From contig JARFJB010001495.1 of the NCBI GenBank assembly GCA_036346205.1, positions 97,001-161,000 of the forward strand: DNA of 64,000 nt, given 5' to 3'. The notes below the pieces were generated by a model, which searched no databases, was not told where the DNA came from, and was given only the letters and a program-made list of their open reading frames with translations. The stretch is from Vesta saturnalis (Eukaryota; Arthropoda; Insecta; Coleoptera; Lampyridae). The position numbers were made by a program, and so were the translations under genes. Below are positions 31,414-41,555 of the stretch, one piece after another. Position 1 is the stretch's first letter; the number at the start of each line of letters is the position of its first letter.

Positions 31414-33262
31414 AATAAAATGCTATCTAAAGTTATATCCCCAAGGTCTAATATCAGTGAAATTAAAATTTACTAATCGTTTATCATCGTAAGGATTAAG
31501 TATTACTTTATTCTGTTTGATTGTAAACACATCATGTTTCTTTGACCTTATCAGGTGTTGATATCACTTTATTACATTACCATCAAACAAAACATGTTTA
31601 TTATCATTTAGAGTAATCTGTTTGACTCTTGCTTGGGTAAAACCCTTTGATTTTTTTACAACCTTTCATCAACAGTGTAATTATACATTTTTGCACGAAG
31701 TCCTATAAATTCTAATGTAATTTTACCATGATTTTCGTCGTTCATTAAGGCGGGAATTTTGTTATTTGCTAATGGAATTCCAAAGATATTGTCAGGACTA
31801 TAATCGAGTGTATCAAATTTACCAATGTCTTCCTTGATAATTTCATAGAGATAAGGAACTGATAAGGCGTACGAGAGATTAGCATTATTAGGAAATCTAG
31901 ATAGCGTGTAACCATAATAAAAATTGTATAAAAAAGTTTTTGAAGCGTCTAAAACACTGAAACCTGCATATACAGGGTGGTCCAAAGGCTGGAACGAAAT
32001 TAATTTCCAAAATAATTATTTTTCGTAAAATCTCTTGCATGGGTCGATTTTTATTTCTTGTTGGGCACATTTTAGCGTAAACATTGTCTACCAAAAACTC
32101 AAGATGGCGGCCAAACGCCATTTTGTAAAAAAAATTATGTGGAAAGGGGGGTCATGTGGTACATCGTTGGAAAGCTCTTAAGAATGGGAATTCAGATCCC
32201 AAATTTTAAAACAACAGATTAAGGTATAACAATATGGCGACCTTTTCAATGCGTCACTTTTTTCCTTTCTGGAACATCTCCGGTGATCATTAGCTGACTT
32301 ATCATACGTCTGATTACTTTGTTACAGAAATAAAATTTGCTTTTTTGAGATTCGAGAGTGTTTTTTAATTTGTTATGTGTTCCAGATAGGAAAAATGTGA
32401 CGCAGTGAAAAGGTCGCTATTTTGCTATACCTTAATCGATTGTTTTAAAATTTGGGATTTGAATTCTCATTATTAAGAGCTTTACAACGATGTGCCACAT
32501 GACCCCCCCTTCCATTTAAATTTTATTAAAAATGGCACGTGGCCGCCATCTTGGGTTTTTGGTAAAAAATTTTATGCTAAAATGTGCCCAACAAAAAATA
32601 AAAATCGATCTGTGCGAGAGATTTTTCCAAAAACACTATTAATCATTAATTTATAAAAAATCTTGTCAAATTAATTTTGAGATTACTGACGAATGGTGGT
32701 ATTTAATCAATATATTTCTTAACCACGGCTTGACTGCTTGAAACGTAATATACGGTGTACTTTTACCAACATCAATCCATATTTTAAATATACTTTCCAA
32801 TTACTGTAATGAATTACGAGATTACGTTTTGGATACAATGTTAGCAATAATTTAATTTTGGAATTTGAATAAGGTACGGGTGAAACCATATGTTCGGGTA
32901 CCAGTGGTAGATCACTGTGACTATCATGTAATTCTATGGGATAGTCTAAACCGCAGTCGATTATATAACCAATTTTTGAATCATTAGGATGATTTATTAA
33001 ATCCAAAGTTTCTTAACTTCATCTACAAAAGAAAAGTCACCAAATTGTAAAAATTCTGACATGGCAGCTTCATATAAGTTATTTACGTCGTAGTACTTTA
33101 AATATACACTTTCATAAGTGGGATAAAATTTTTTTATGTAGTTATTGTTAGCTTTCGCATACCCATTGAAACATTTCGCGACACCACCTCTAATTCCTTT
33201 TTCATTAGCATATCAATGTCTGTAAATAGTTCTAACTTTACTTGCGTAATTTTAACCATTGT
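31414..33262 (-). pseudogene. Family B DNA polymerase (protein-primed type), broken
   Basis: Reading right to left: VKLELFTDIDMLMKK (about 33250), then a motif A strand YLKYYDVNNLYEAAMSEF (about 33110), then GYIIDCGLDYPIELHDSHSD (about 32960), YPKRNLVIHYSNWKVYLKY, and a block ending FDKIFYK (about 32650). There an inverted-repeat insertion interrupts. Beyond it come PVYAGFSVLDASKTFLYNFY, YLYEIIKEDIGKFDTLDYSP, DNIFGIPLA and GKITLEFIGLRAKMYNY, then IKQNKVILNPYDDKRLVN at the end. The DTD of motif C is not visible (LSYALSVPYLYEI stands there) and motif B is missing. The N-terminal exonuclease half is absent. Organellar/viral polymerases of this class replicate Polintons. Confidence 0.8.
31974..32640. 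mobile_element. Long inverted-repeat MITE inside polymerase B
   Basis: 31990-32277 is the imperfect reverse complement of about 32380-32640. Paired words: tcgatttttatttcttgttg against caacaaaaaataaaaatcga, atggcggcc against ggccgccat, and ccacatgacccccc against ggggggtcatgtgg. The left tip cagggtggtcc is mariner-like. The matching right tip has been lost along with roughly the first 40 bases of the right arm. No coding capacity. Confidence 0.8.
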
Positions 33263-33429
33263 CAATGTTACTTTTGCAAGAGACAGGTTTTTATCGTAAA
33301 CGCTTAGTTACTTAGAGAAAATTATGAGTTTTTTTCAATTCTCGAGATTTTGCAAGATTCTTTGAAAAGTAAGTATACCTTGCCTAATTTATCGTTTTAT
33401 GTAGTGATTTGCTTGATAAATATGTTATT

Positions 33430-33640
33430 AACCGGCCCAATTATTTTGTAGTATCACACCTTCAACCATAGTTGCAACTTCACCGCCTCCACTACTACTG
33501 CAGCTACCTACACTCCATGGAGGAAAACATTTGGATTTAATCTGACTAATGAATCCATTACCACCCGAATCTTAAGACCCAACACTCCAAACTCAGGATC
33601 CGACAGGCCTCCAAAAGTTATAAATAAAAAGTGTTAGGTA
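33430..33640 (-). other. Gly/Ser-rich remnant at the right end
   Basis: On the minus strand, GC-richer DNA with a run encoding Ser/Gly repeats (agtagtagtggaggcggtgaa). It may be the remains of another gene or the terminus of the element. No identification. Confidence 0.25.
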
Positions 33641-33662
33641 GCTACAAAACACTTTATCTCAA

Positions 33663-33670
33663 TATATAAA
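33663..33670 (+). promoter_or_regulatory. TATA-like box before small coiled-coil ORF
   Basis: tatataaa, 33 bases before the ATG at 33696. Confidence 0.4.
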
Positions 33671-33695
33671 CACAGAAAAATCGAAAGTGGCAAAA

Positions 33696-33812
33696 ATGCA
33701 ACAGTTAACGAATGAGTTAGGTGAAGCCAACAACAATTTACACATTGCGCGGCAGAACATTAAAAACACCCTAAATGCGCTACAAATATTAGATACTTCT
33801 TCTGTATTATAA
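33696..33812 (+). CDS. Small coiled-coil ORF, 38 codons
   Basis: MQQLTNELGEANNNLHIARQ continues into NIKNTLNALQILDTSSVL and stops at 33812. The spacing of Leu/Ile suggests a single coiled-coil helix. It is intact and has a TATA-like box, like the other genes of the viral-type element. No family recognised. It could be a real small gene of the element or a chance frame. Confidence 0.4.
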   Translation: MQQLTNELGEANNNLHIARQNIKNTLNALQILDTSSVL

Positions 33813-33890
33813 ATGTCTTTGTAACTGTGATTTCAAATGTTATTTGAGTGAATCGGCCTGTTTCCACAGTCGTTTTCGCTTTTTATCGCG

Positions 33891-33924
33891 ACGTTTCGGA
33901 AGAGGAGTCTGCTTCTGTCATCAG
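33891..33924 (-). ncRNA. Hammerhead-ribozyme-like motif, copy 2
   Basis: On the minus strand: ctgatga, agaag...cttc hairpin, gaaacgtcgcg. A stem ggcttgt / acaaagcc lies immediately upstream of the core and could be stem I. Flanking words (tgtggaaa, aggccg) are shared with the copy at 51641. Stem III is not resolved. Confidence 0.4.
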
Positions 33925-33996
33925 GCTTTGTTCTTCTCAGCACAAGCCTTTAATCGCCGCTATTGTAACCTCGCTGTGTTCTTGGACACAATGTAA

Positions 33997-34960
33997 GCTT
34001 TTGATGAAATCTGGCATGCGAGTCTAGTTCAAAAAATTCAAACCTTAGGTATTACCCCCGAGCTTACGAAGCTCCTACTACCGTATCTAACAGAAAGGGC
34101 GGTACTAGTTCGAGTAGGCTCAAACCACTCTCAAAGTTTTAATCCATAAGCAGGCGTACTTCAGATATCTGCATTGGCCCCAATACTGTACCTTACCTTT
34201 TCACACTACATTCCCAGCGTGACAACTCACGTAGTATCCCTGGCACAGATTACTAACAACATTGCCTTTTGTGCAGCCAATCGGTCTACTAAAAGTGGCT
34301 GTAACGAAATTTCCGACCAAGACACAAGCCATCCTATTTCGATACCCCGTTTATACCAAACACAAACTACTCTCAAAAGATGACATAAGCATGTCCCTGC
34401 AAGGGGAAAGATTACCACTTAGGAATTACATTTACCAAGACCCTTAACTGGAATGCCGATCTAAACAAGACACTGAACTAAACCCATCCAACCTTCTAGG
34501 CGCATCGGAGGTTGCCTCTCAGAAACCCTACAACACACTTACAAGACCTTCATATGCTCGCTATAGACTTCCGACCTCCATTGTACGCTACCCTAAAACC
34601 CAAAAACCTAAAACCCATAGCCGCATCGATTACACTACAGAACACCCAACGAAATCACCGTACACCACGCCAACATTACACCTATCACACAACGAATCAA
34701 AACATTTCAAACAAGTTACACACGCCGTAGGATATTCGCCGGCACAGAAGCCACTAAAAACATCTCCGTACTCCATATACTCCTCCTAATCACATCCAAT
34801 ACCTAAGATACCATAGGAAAAAACCCAAAAACTAGTACAGGTACTCACTAGCTATCCTCACACAGAACCTCGAAAACCTCAATGAAGCATTCGAAAACCC
34901 CTAGATGATACACCATATGCCCTAAGATAAAAGCGACTACGACCACTGTTAACGGCCAAG
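33997..34960 (+). pseudogene. Jockey-like LINE reverse transcriptase fragment
   Basis: One frame from 33997: AFDEIWHASLVQKIQTLGIT, LLLPYLTERAVLVRVGSN, a stop, then AGVLQISALAPILYLTFSHY (relatives have AGVPQGSVLSP) and SLAQITNNIAFCAAN, where the catalytic FADD-like motif is changed to ITNN. Weaker downstream sequence to about 34960 fits the thumb and C-terminus. C-rich and G-poor like the 22.7-24.4 kb fragment, so both may be one family or even one original copy. Inactive. Confidence 0.75.
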
Positions 34961-35064
34961 GAAAATCGATCAAGTACACTTCACACACACGCACGCAAGA
35001 ACGTGCGCACTCTCACGCACCCACATACACATAAGCACGCACGCACTCACGCAAGCATGCACGT

Positions 35065-35105
<41 letters not shown>
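35065..35105. repeat. (CA)n microsatellite
   Basis: Pure CA dinucleotide run after a cacg/cacgca-rich lead-in from about 34980. Confidence 0.9.
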
Positions 35106-35108
<3 letters not shown>

Positions 35109-35399
35109 GCACCACATAACACCACACTCGACTTGTAGGTATCAACAGGCAGATACGTATTTTGGCGTTAGCTCAGAATTTTGAATATTGCGGAATGTTA
35201 ATATACCTTAGAGGCATCGCACACAATTTCCTTATGGATTAAGATGTTTAATGTTGCTTTACTTTATCATTTATAATTATTTCTTAATACATTTTTGTAT
35301 CTGGTTTTATTGCTATACTGATGATAAGTGTACAAGGCACAACCTGAATTACCTTACTTTTAGTTTGAATGCATGTAAAGGCGGTATTAAGGTATGTTA

Positions 35400-35510
35400 T
35401 AGCGTCGAATGGTCTCGCGTTAAACTGATCTGGCGTCGAGATGGTCTCGCGTCAAGATAAACTTGCGTCGAAGTGGCCGCATCGAAATAAGCTGCTACGA
35501 TGCCAGTAGA
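35400..35510 (+). repeat. CpG-rich short tandem repeat, copy 2
   Basis: Imperfect tandem units: gcgtcgaatggtctcgcgtt, gcgtcgagatggtctcgcgt, gcgtcgaagtggccgc, gcatcgaaataag, ending atgccagtaga. It matches 22117-22190 in opposite orientation. Confidence 0.65.
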
Positions 35511-36012
35511 TTTATATATTTCAAATATGCAACTTAAATGCGAAATTCCAAGTATGTACGTTTTATGGTTCTGAAGTTATCGTGGATTATCACACATACA
35601 CGTACGCGCACGCACACGCACACACACCCCCATACCCCATACACCCCATACACGTAGACATCATGGTCGATCTCTTTTTAAACACAAAATTGTGCGTTCA
35701 AAAAATGTATTTGAAGCTTATCTTATATAGAATTACGTGAAACTGATTCTACTCTGAATTTGGGTCATTTCATTGCCATGGAGTAGTGAGATAAAGTAGT
35801 TAAAGGGATCATAGTCGAAGTGAAAGGGAACACGACAGAGAAAGTGGCTCCTTAACTACAAATACCATCGGAAAACAACCAAGATATCTGTTCGGTTCGG
35901 ATCACAAGAAGTTGAACACGGATCACCTGAAGATGGCTGGTGCGAATAGCCGAGACGACGTAATGGAAGACACAAAGCAGACACAACGTGGGAAAGCTGA
36001 AAACCAATATAC

Positions 36013-36015
<3 letters not shown>

Positions 36016-36099
<84 letters not shown>
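36016..36099. repeat. (AT)n microsatellite
   Basis: TA repeat with one phase change near 36059. Confidence 0.97.
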
Positions 36100-36102
<3 letters not shown>

Positions 36103-36329
36103 AGGAGGTTTTAGGAAGAAAAAAATTGGAATTTAGTATCACTTTTTACTGTACAGTCATAGTAAAAATGTATAGATGTTGAATGTTGCTAAAGTTAACC
36201 ATTTAAGAAATAATTTATTAACTAATGTTTGGATAATTTTGACAGGATTAATTGAATGTAAAATTATAGTACATACCTTTACAACTTCACTTTTCTATTA
36301 AAGGAAATGGTGTACATTTTTAATATCTG

Positions 36330-37130
36330 GTATGAATTATTGTTTATTTGTTCATGAGGTAAAACCGCTGCTACCTGGCTGACCGCAAGTTCGGGCATCT
36401 GAGGTAGGCCAACATAGTGTCGAGCCTTGAGTCTTAACGCTTTCGTTACTCCTACTTTATCAACTCCGCCTGCCGTTGCTCTTGCGGAACTGACGTCGGT
36501 CCGAATAAAAGAAGGCGTCGCTGGTAAAGGTGTCCTCTTCGGTCGCTGCGTAGCTTCCATCTTCCTTCGTGGTGGAAGTTGAGCGAATTTCGGACAACCT
36601 CTGTAGTTTTCGGTGTGTTATCTTTTACAGCTAACACACTTTGCACGATCAGTACGCGGTTTGGTACATTGACGTGTGGTGATCGCCGCGCACTTGACAC
36701 AGCGTGCATGGCGGAAATAAGTGCCTTTGTTTTTTCATTCTGAAACACAAATAAGCATTAACACGTTACCTTACTATCTTCGAGCTAACGTCGACCTCGG
36801 GGATTCTATGGGTGCTTCCACTATAATCGCTTAGGACAAATTCTTGCTCTCTATCAACCTGTTTCGGTCCTGGAATGAGGCATGCCGGAAGCGGATACGG
36901 TGGCATTCATTCTGGTTATCGTCATCGTCTGCTCTACCTGAAGGTTTTCACCGAAATGAACGCGTAGTTAGGGCGACGTTGTCGGACGAACAGTCGGCGT
37001 TTTTTGACCTCTTCTTCTGTGTGGCGAACTCGTCTTCAGGGCTGATGGATTCGTGGCAGATGTCCTTTTGCTCGGTGCCAGTGGACGTTGACAGAGCGGA
37101 GGGCGAAACCCAAGAGGTATAACGCACCAA
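36330..37130 (-). pseudogene. LINE gag-like ORF1 with zinc knuckles
   Basis: On the minus strand near 36710-36590 one frame reads RCVKCAAITTRQCTKPRTDR then AKCVSCKR, a stop, and HTENYRGCPKF. This is the double CCHC-type zinc-knuckle array ending in NYRGCP that marks ORF1 of Jockey-type LINEs. The downstream part (36279-36560, MEATQRPKRTPLPATPSFIR) is the proline/basic tail. Upstream, 36948-37130 carries a Ser/Asp-rich stretch. ORF1 proteins bind the RNA in the retrotransposition particle. Frames are broken and no RT follows to the left. Confidence 0.6.
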
Positions 37131-37139
37131 GGAAAAAAT

Positions 37140-40100
37140 GGAAGTTCGCTCCGGGGGTGTACCTGTACATACTATTTTTGCACTCGCGCAAACGTTGATC
37201 TAGCTTTTAAGAGATTTAAGAATGTTCATCAAAAACTAAAAATCAGTAAACAAGAAAGCATGCAAATTATTACTACCCTTGTTACATGCACAAAGGCATG
37301 GTCGTAGCAAAAGTAAAAGGTATGCCGCAACAGCTAGTAGATATACGGCCGGAAGCTCAGTCGGTCGGTTAGTCACTTGGATGCGTGGGAACAAAATAAT
37401 TTTGAATAGTACCATACTTACCTTTTTCTAATTGAGTCTAAAATATAGTATAATGACACTGTGCAACATCCAGCGTTGAACCTAGAAACAAAATACACCA
37501 CACAAAATAAACCTGACTTAACTATAAATAACCAAGATATACCAGCCAGATGTCTATCATTGCATAAAAAGAATTTAAATATGAAAGTAATTAATAGGCA
37601 ATGCAGAAAATTGAAGTGAAAGGAAAATTTTTGAAGCAACGCACATAAAAGATGATAGTCTGCTACTACTGTTAATCACAAAACTACAAGCTTAAATTTG
37701 AAGTTTACTTTAATGTTACAAATGCTAAAACTTCCAGCTGAAGGCTAAAATATTCACACTCATGAGTTATTAATAGCTTCCTTATTTATGATAACATATG
37801 TTAGAACGTAACAATTAACATTTAGATATTAATGCACAGCAAATTGTAATGGCTCTATGTTAGTCCTGCCAATGTGTCATGTGTAATGGTTCTCACGTTG
37901 GGCACCAATTTGTAATAGTCCTAATGTGGAGGTGACAATTTAAGTTAGTTTTTGAAATATATGCCGGTTTGGTCGCCATTGTAACGAACGTAAACATAGA
38001 CCTAATTCTTTGGTTTGCTTACCCTCGTCATAAAGATTGAAATCTATTTTATTTTAATAATTTCATAGTTCTTTAATAGAAATTTATATTGTTTTTGTGA
38101 GACGTAAAACGATTACTTTTTTGAATTGTATCGGAATGGTTTTAATTTGTAAAGATATCATTCATCAGTTAAATTATATGTTGTATTACTATCATCTTTC
38201 GGTGTGAGTAAATGAACTTTAAATATTTACCCTTTTTTATCAGGATGCCCCAGCTCGCTCAATCCTAAAAAAAATGCATTCAATAAATTTACTTGATCAA
38301 TGTATTGAATTTGTTTCCTCCAGTATTCGTATAAGCTTTTTTAATATTTCGCTTACAGCAACATATAACAATCAATTCTATTTCTAGGTTAGTATTTCTT
38401 AATAGTAACATAGAAAAATAATGTTTCTTAACAGCAGTGAAATTAATATTATCCGTCCAGTGTTGTCATTTAAACGCATTCAAAGGGGAATAAAACACAA
38501 AGATATCGTTTTTATTGCACTGTTAAAAAGATCATACTTGTTTGTCCTTTCGTTAATTCTGATGACGTACTATTGAGTTTCTAGGCTGGCATTCACATGC
38601 TGCTCCTTCCGTACGTAGTCTCTTCTCACGATATCTTGTTTACATCTTTGTTGTGGATTAAGACTGTTGCAATTTTCTTTCCAACAATTCTATGATTTTG
38701 TTGATAATTGTTGGATATATTTATAGTCTTTAATGATCACCTTAATTGTTTATAGTTTAATTACAAAAAGCTTGCGATAACAAACAGCAAATGAACCACA
38801 AATCGCAACGCTACCTTTTGGAACATCCATACATTTTTTTATCTTTATTATTGAGTATTAAACACAATTGACGACCGCTCCTGATAAGTACAAACGCGTT
38901 TTTTAATCATACGTCACCTTTAACGCGATTTTAAATTATTGCGTAATCTTTTTTATTATCACCAATTTGAAATCGTCGCACTGTTATCGCTTTCACTTTT
39001 TAGTAAATCAATAAGGAAAGTATTATTTACGTTTCCTTGTCCCAATACTAACTAAATTCTCTGGTAATTTCATAATTTATAAGGCAGCGTTACCATTAAT
39101 TTATCACCTGTGCTGCAACAATAACCTCCGAACTTCAACCAACTACTCCCAAAAAAATGACAGTCATTATGACCCCATCTTTTTTCTCCCTCCACAAAAC
39201 GTTCATGCTTTCGCCAATTTGCCGCGTTATTTAAATGCTTTCTAAATAAATATGTACATACTTATGAAAACAAATTCACGTTTTTTATCTCCACATTTAT
39301 ACCTCATTAGCAAACAATGATTTCTTTATCTAAAAAACAACATATACTATTCAATGCCCTATGGCTTAGCGCGAAATTTGAAATTCTCGAGAATCCATTA
39401 CAAAATGAAAGAATACAAAGCGTAAATTCAACAGTTCAATTTTTCAGCAGTATTTACTCATTATTTGAATCACCCAGTATAAATCGTTTTACTTTACAAG
39501 CACATCAGTGTTTGGTTAGAATGCGGATCTCCCTATATAAATTACTTATTTTAAATAAAGGAGCAGCAACTTCACTGTAATCAGATGCAACTGGTCACAG
39601 CTGTTTCTATTACAGTTAACATTTCTAAATCTTAATCAGTAAAATGCTCTAAATAAAGTACTGAAGAAGATAAAGTAATAAAAGGAAAAAGTGAGCAGCT
39701 CAGTAACTATGAATGAAATTAAGAGATTAAGCAATGTCCAAATATCATGTATGTAACATACACTACTAGAAAATCGTGATATGTTTACAGTTGTAATTCG
39801 TTTAATAATGAACCACTTCTAAAGTAACTGAAAGTTGCACTTAAAACGATTGCCATATATCCAGAATGCCGATGTGAAGTAATTAAACATTTAAAAGATT
39901 CACTAATCAGTTTATGGTAAAAGGAGTGTTGGTATGTCTTACATGACTTAAGCTTAATATTTTTTTTAGAGAAAACGGGGCGAGAGTAGCGTAATCCCTC
40001 GAGTACTCTTCTAGCGGCTGTCGTAGAACCTACTCGATATTCAGTGGTCACGGAGAACTGCTAAGCATACGTTTCTAACCCAGGTGTAAAGGAGGAGTTG

Positions 40101-40480
40101 AGATACAATCCGTTGCAGCATTGAACTGAAGAGCCACGAAAGGACCAAGGCCACAATCAGAGAAAGAACCTAGAGAAACCCTTTTCATTTAGATTACGAG
40201 TTGCATACTAAATTGTTAAAGTGTATTTGAATTTATGTAAGATTGTAAAACATGTATCTTATGGGTGTAAATGTTTAAACAGGGGTGATTAGTGTAAAAG
40301 GAAAGAAACCAGTTTAACTCACCTCTTGATCTAACGAAAATGGTTGTTAAGAAACTTTAATATCGAAACGAGCACTACAATATGTGTATCAAATTTAAAT
40401 ATAGGGAAGAATGTAAAACCAGTATTCACAGCGTATAATATCTCCATTAAGTAATTAATTTACAGAAATTATAATTTTTT
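37140..40480. other. AT-rich stretch, no gene recognised
   Basis: I see no transposase, RT or tRNA-like sequence. Short unrecognised ORFs occur (37418-37639 minus, 39317-39580 plus, 39785-40051 minus), all of low information. It could be unique intergenic or intronic DNA of the host. Confidence 0.4.
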
Positions 40481-40485
40481 TATAA

Positions 40486-41555
40486 TTAGCGAATAAATTG
40501 TTCAAAGTGGCCACCATTCTGTTCTAGACATGCTTCTAATCGTCGCCTGAGTTCATGGTTAGTTGCTTTTTTGATTTGCTGTGTAGTTAAATTAACACAT
40601 GCAGCTGTAATTTTATTCTTTAAGTCTATAACATTTAAAGGTGGATCGGCATACACCACTGTTTTTAAATGACCCCACAAGAAAAAGTCTAACAGTGTAA
40701 GATCCGGTGATCTCGCAGGCCATTCTACCGGGTCGTTAGTTCCTATCCATCGTTCATTGAACGTTTGGTTAAGATATTCTTTTACTATCAACGCGTTGTG
40801 AGCTGGAGCTCCATCTTGCTGGAAATACAATTGTTGTCGCAGAAGCAGAGGAAACTCATCGAACATTGTTGGTAGCACGTTATCTAAAAATTCAAGATAC
40901 CTATTGGCGTTTAGATTACCATCATAGAAATAAGGCCCTAGTAATTGGTTTCCAATTAAACCGCACCAAACATTAGTACCCCATACGGTTTGATGGTTAG
41001 TTTCCATTGACCAATGAGGATTTTCTTCAGACCAATAATGATTGTTTTGTTTATTAATAACTCCATTATTTGTAAACTTGGATTCATCTGTCCATAAAAT
41101 ATGATCTAAAAATAATGGATTGTGATCATATTGCTCAACTATCCATGCAATCAAAGTTAATCTCCGATCAGAGTCTTGAGGCCGCAAGTGTTGAACCAAA
41201 TCGACTTTAAAGGCAGCATTTTGAATTTTTTTAATGTCCTGTGAATTGAGCCAACTGATACACCTACTTCTTGCGCTACATGTCTAATAGATAACCGTGG
41301 ATTTACTCTAAAATAACCCAATATTTGTACTTCAATATCTTCGGCCAAAACATTTCTTTGTTGTTCTAAATTCTGATAATTTACTCCTGGCAATGTTCCA
41401 CGCATTCTAAGCGATTGTTCAATTTTTCGTATGTAACTTTCGGAAGGATGGTATCTATTGGGATATCTTTGTGCGTATAATTCTACCGCTCGTCGAGAAT
41501 TACGTTTACATTTTAACAACAGGTCAACTTTTTCACTGTTATTCATTTTAAACAA
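40486..41555 (-). pseudogene. Mariner-like transposase C, one frameshift
   Basis: The best-preserved transposase in the window. 41157-41555 encodes the DNA-binding region: KVDLLLKCKRNSRRAVELYA with RYPNRYHPSESYIRKIE, then VNPRLSIRHVAQEVGVSVGS and IHRTLKKFKM. The frame shifts near 41190 and 40486-41199 continues. First Asp in ILWTDESKFTNNG, second in FQQDGAPAHN, third in WPARSPDLTLLDFFLWGHLK, with 36 residues between the second and third. The C-terminus ends GGHFEQFIR. Without the frameshift the protein would be about 350 residues, the normal length for this insect IS630/mariner branch. No other stops, so it decayed recently. I could not find its inverted repeats with confidence. Confidence 0.9.

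Larger units (their letters stand above)
24400..33850. mobile_element. Decayed Polinton/adintovirus-like DNA element
   Basis: About 9.4 kb with the hallmark gene set of Polintons and adintoviruses: rve integrase, family B DNA polymerase, FtsK/A32-like packaging ATPase, adenain-type protease, double-jelly-roll capsid-type protein and a minor capsid protein. It also has a parvovirus-like PLA2 domain and a fibre-like protein. Plus-strand genes (24.7-30.7 kb) converge on a minus-strand block (30.95-33.3 kb). All large genes have stops, frameshifts or internal deletions. At least two later insertions are present (26323-26704 and about 31974-32640). I could not find terminal inverted repeats, so the ends are estimates. 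LINE pieces flank both sides. Confidence 0.85.
34961..36000. other. No gene; CA repeats and a CpG-rich repeat
   Basis: Contains (CA)n-rich tracts at about 34980-35107 and 35590-35660 and the CpG-rich repeat at 35400-35510. No coding region was recognised. Confidence 0.6.
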
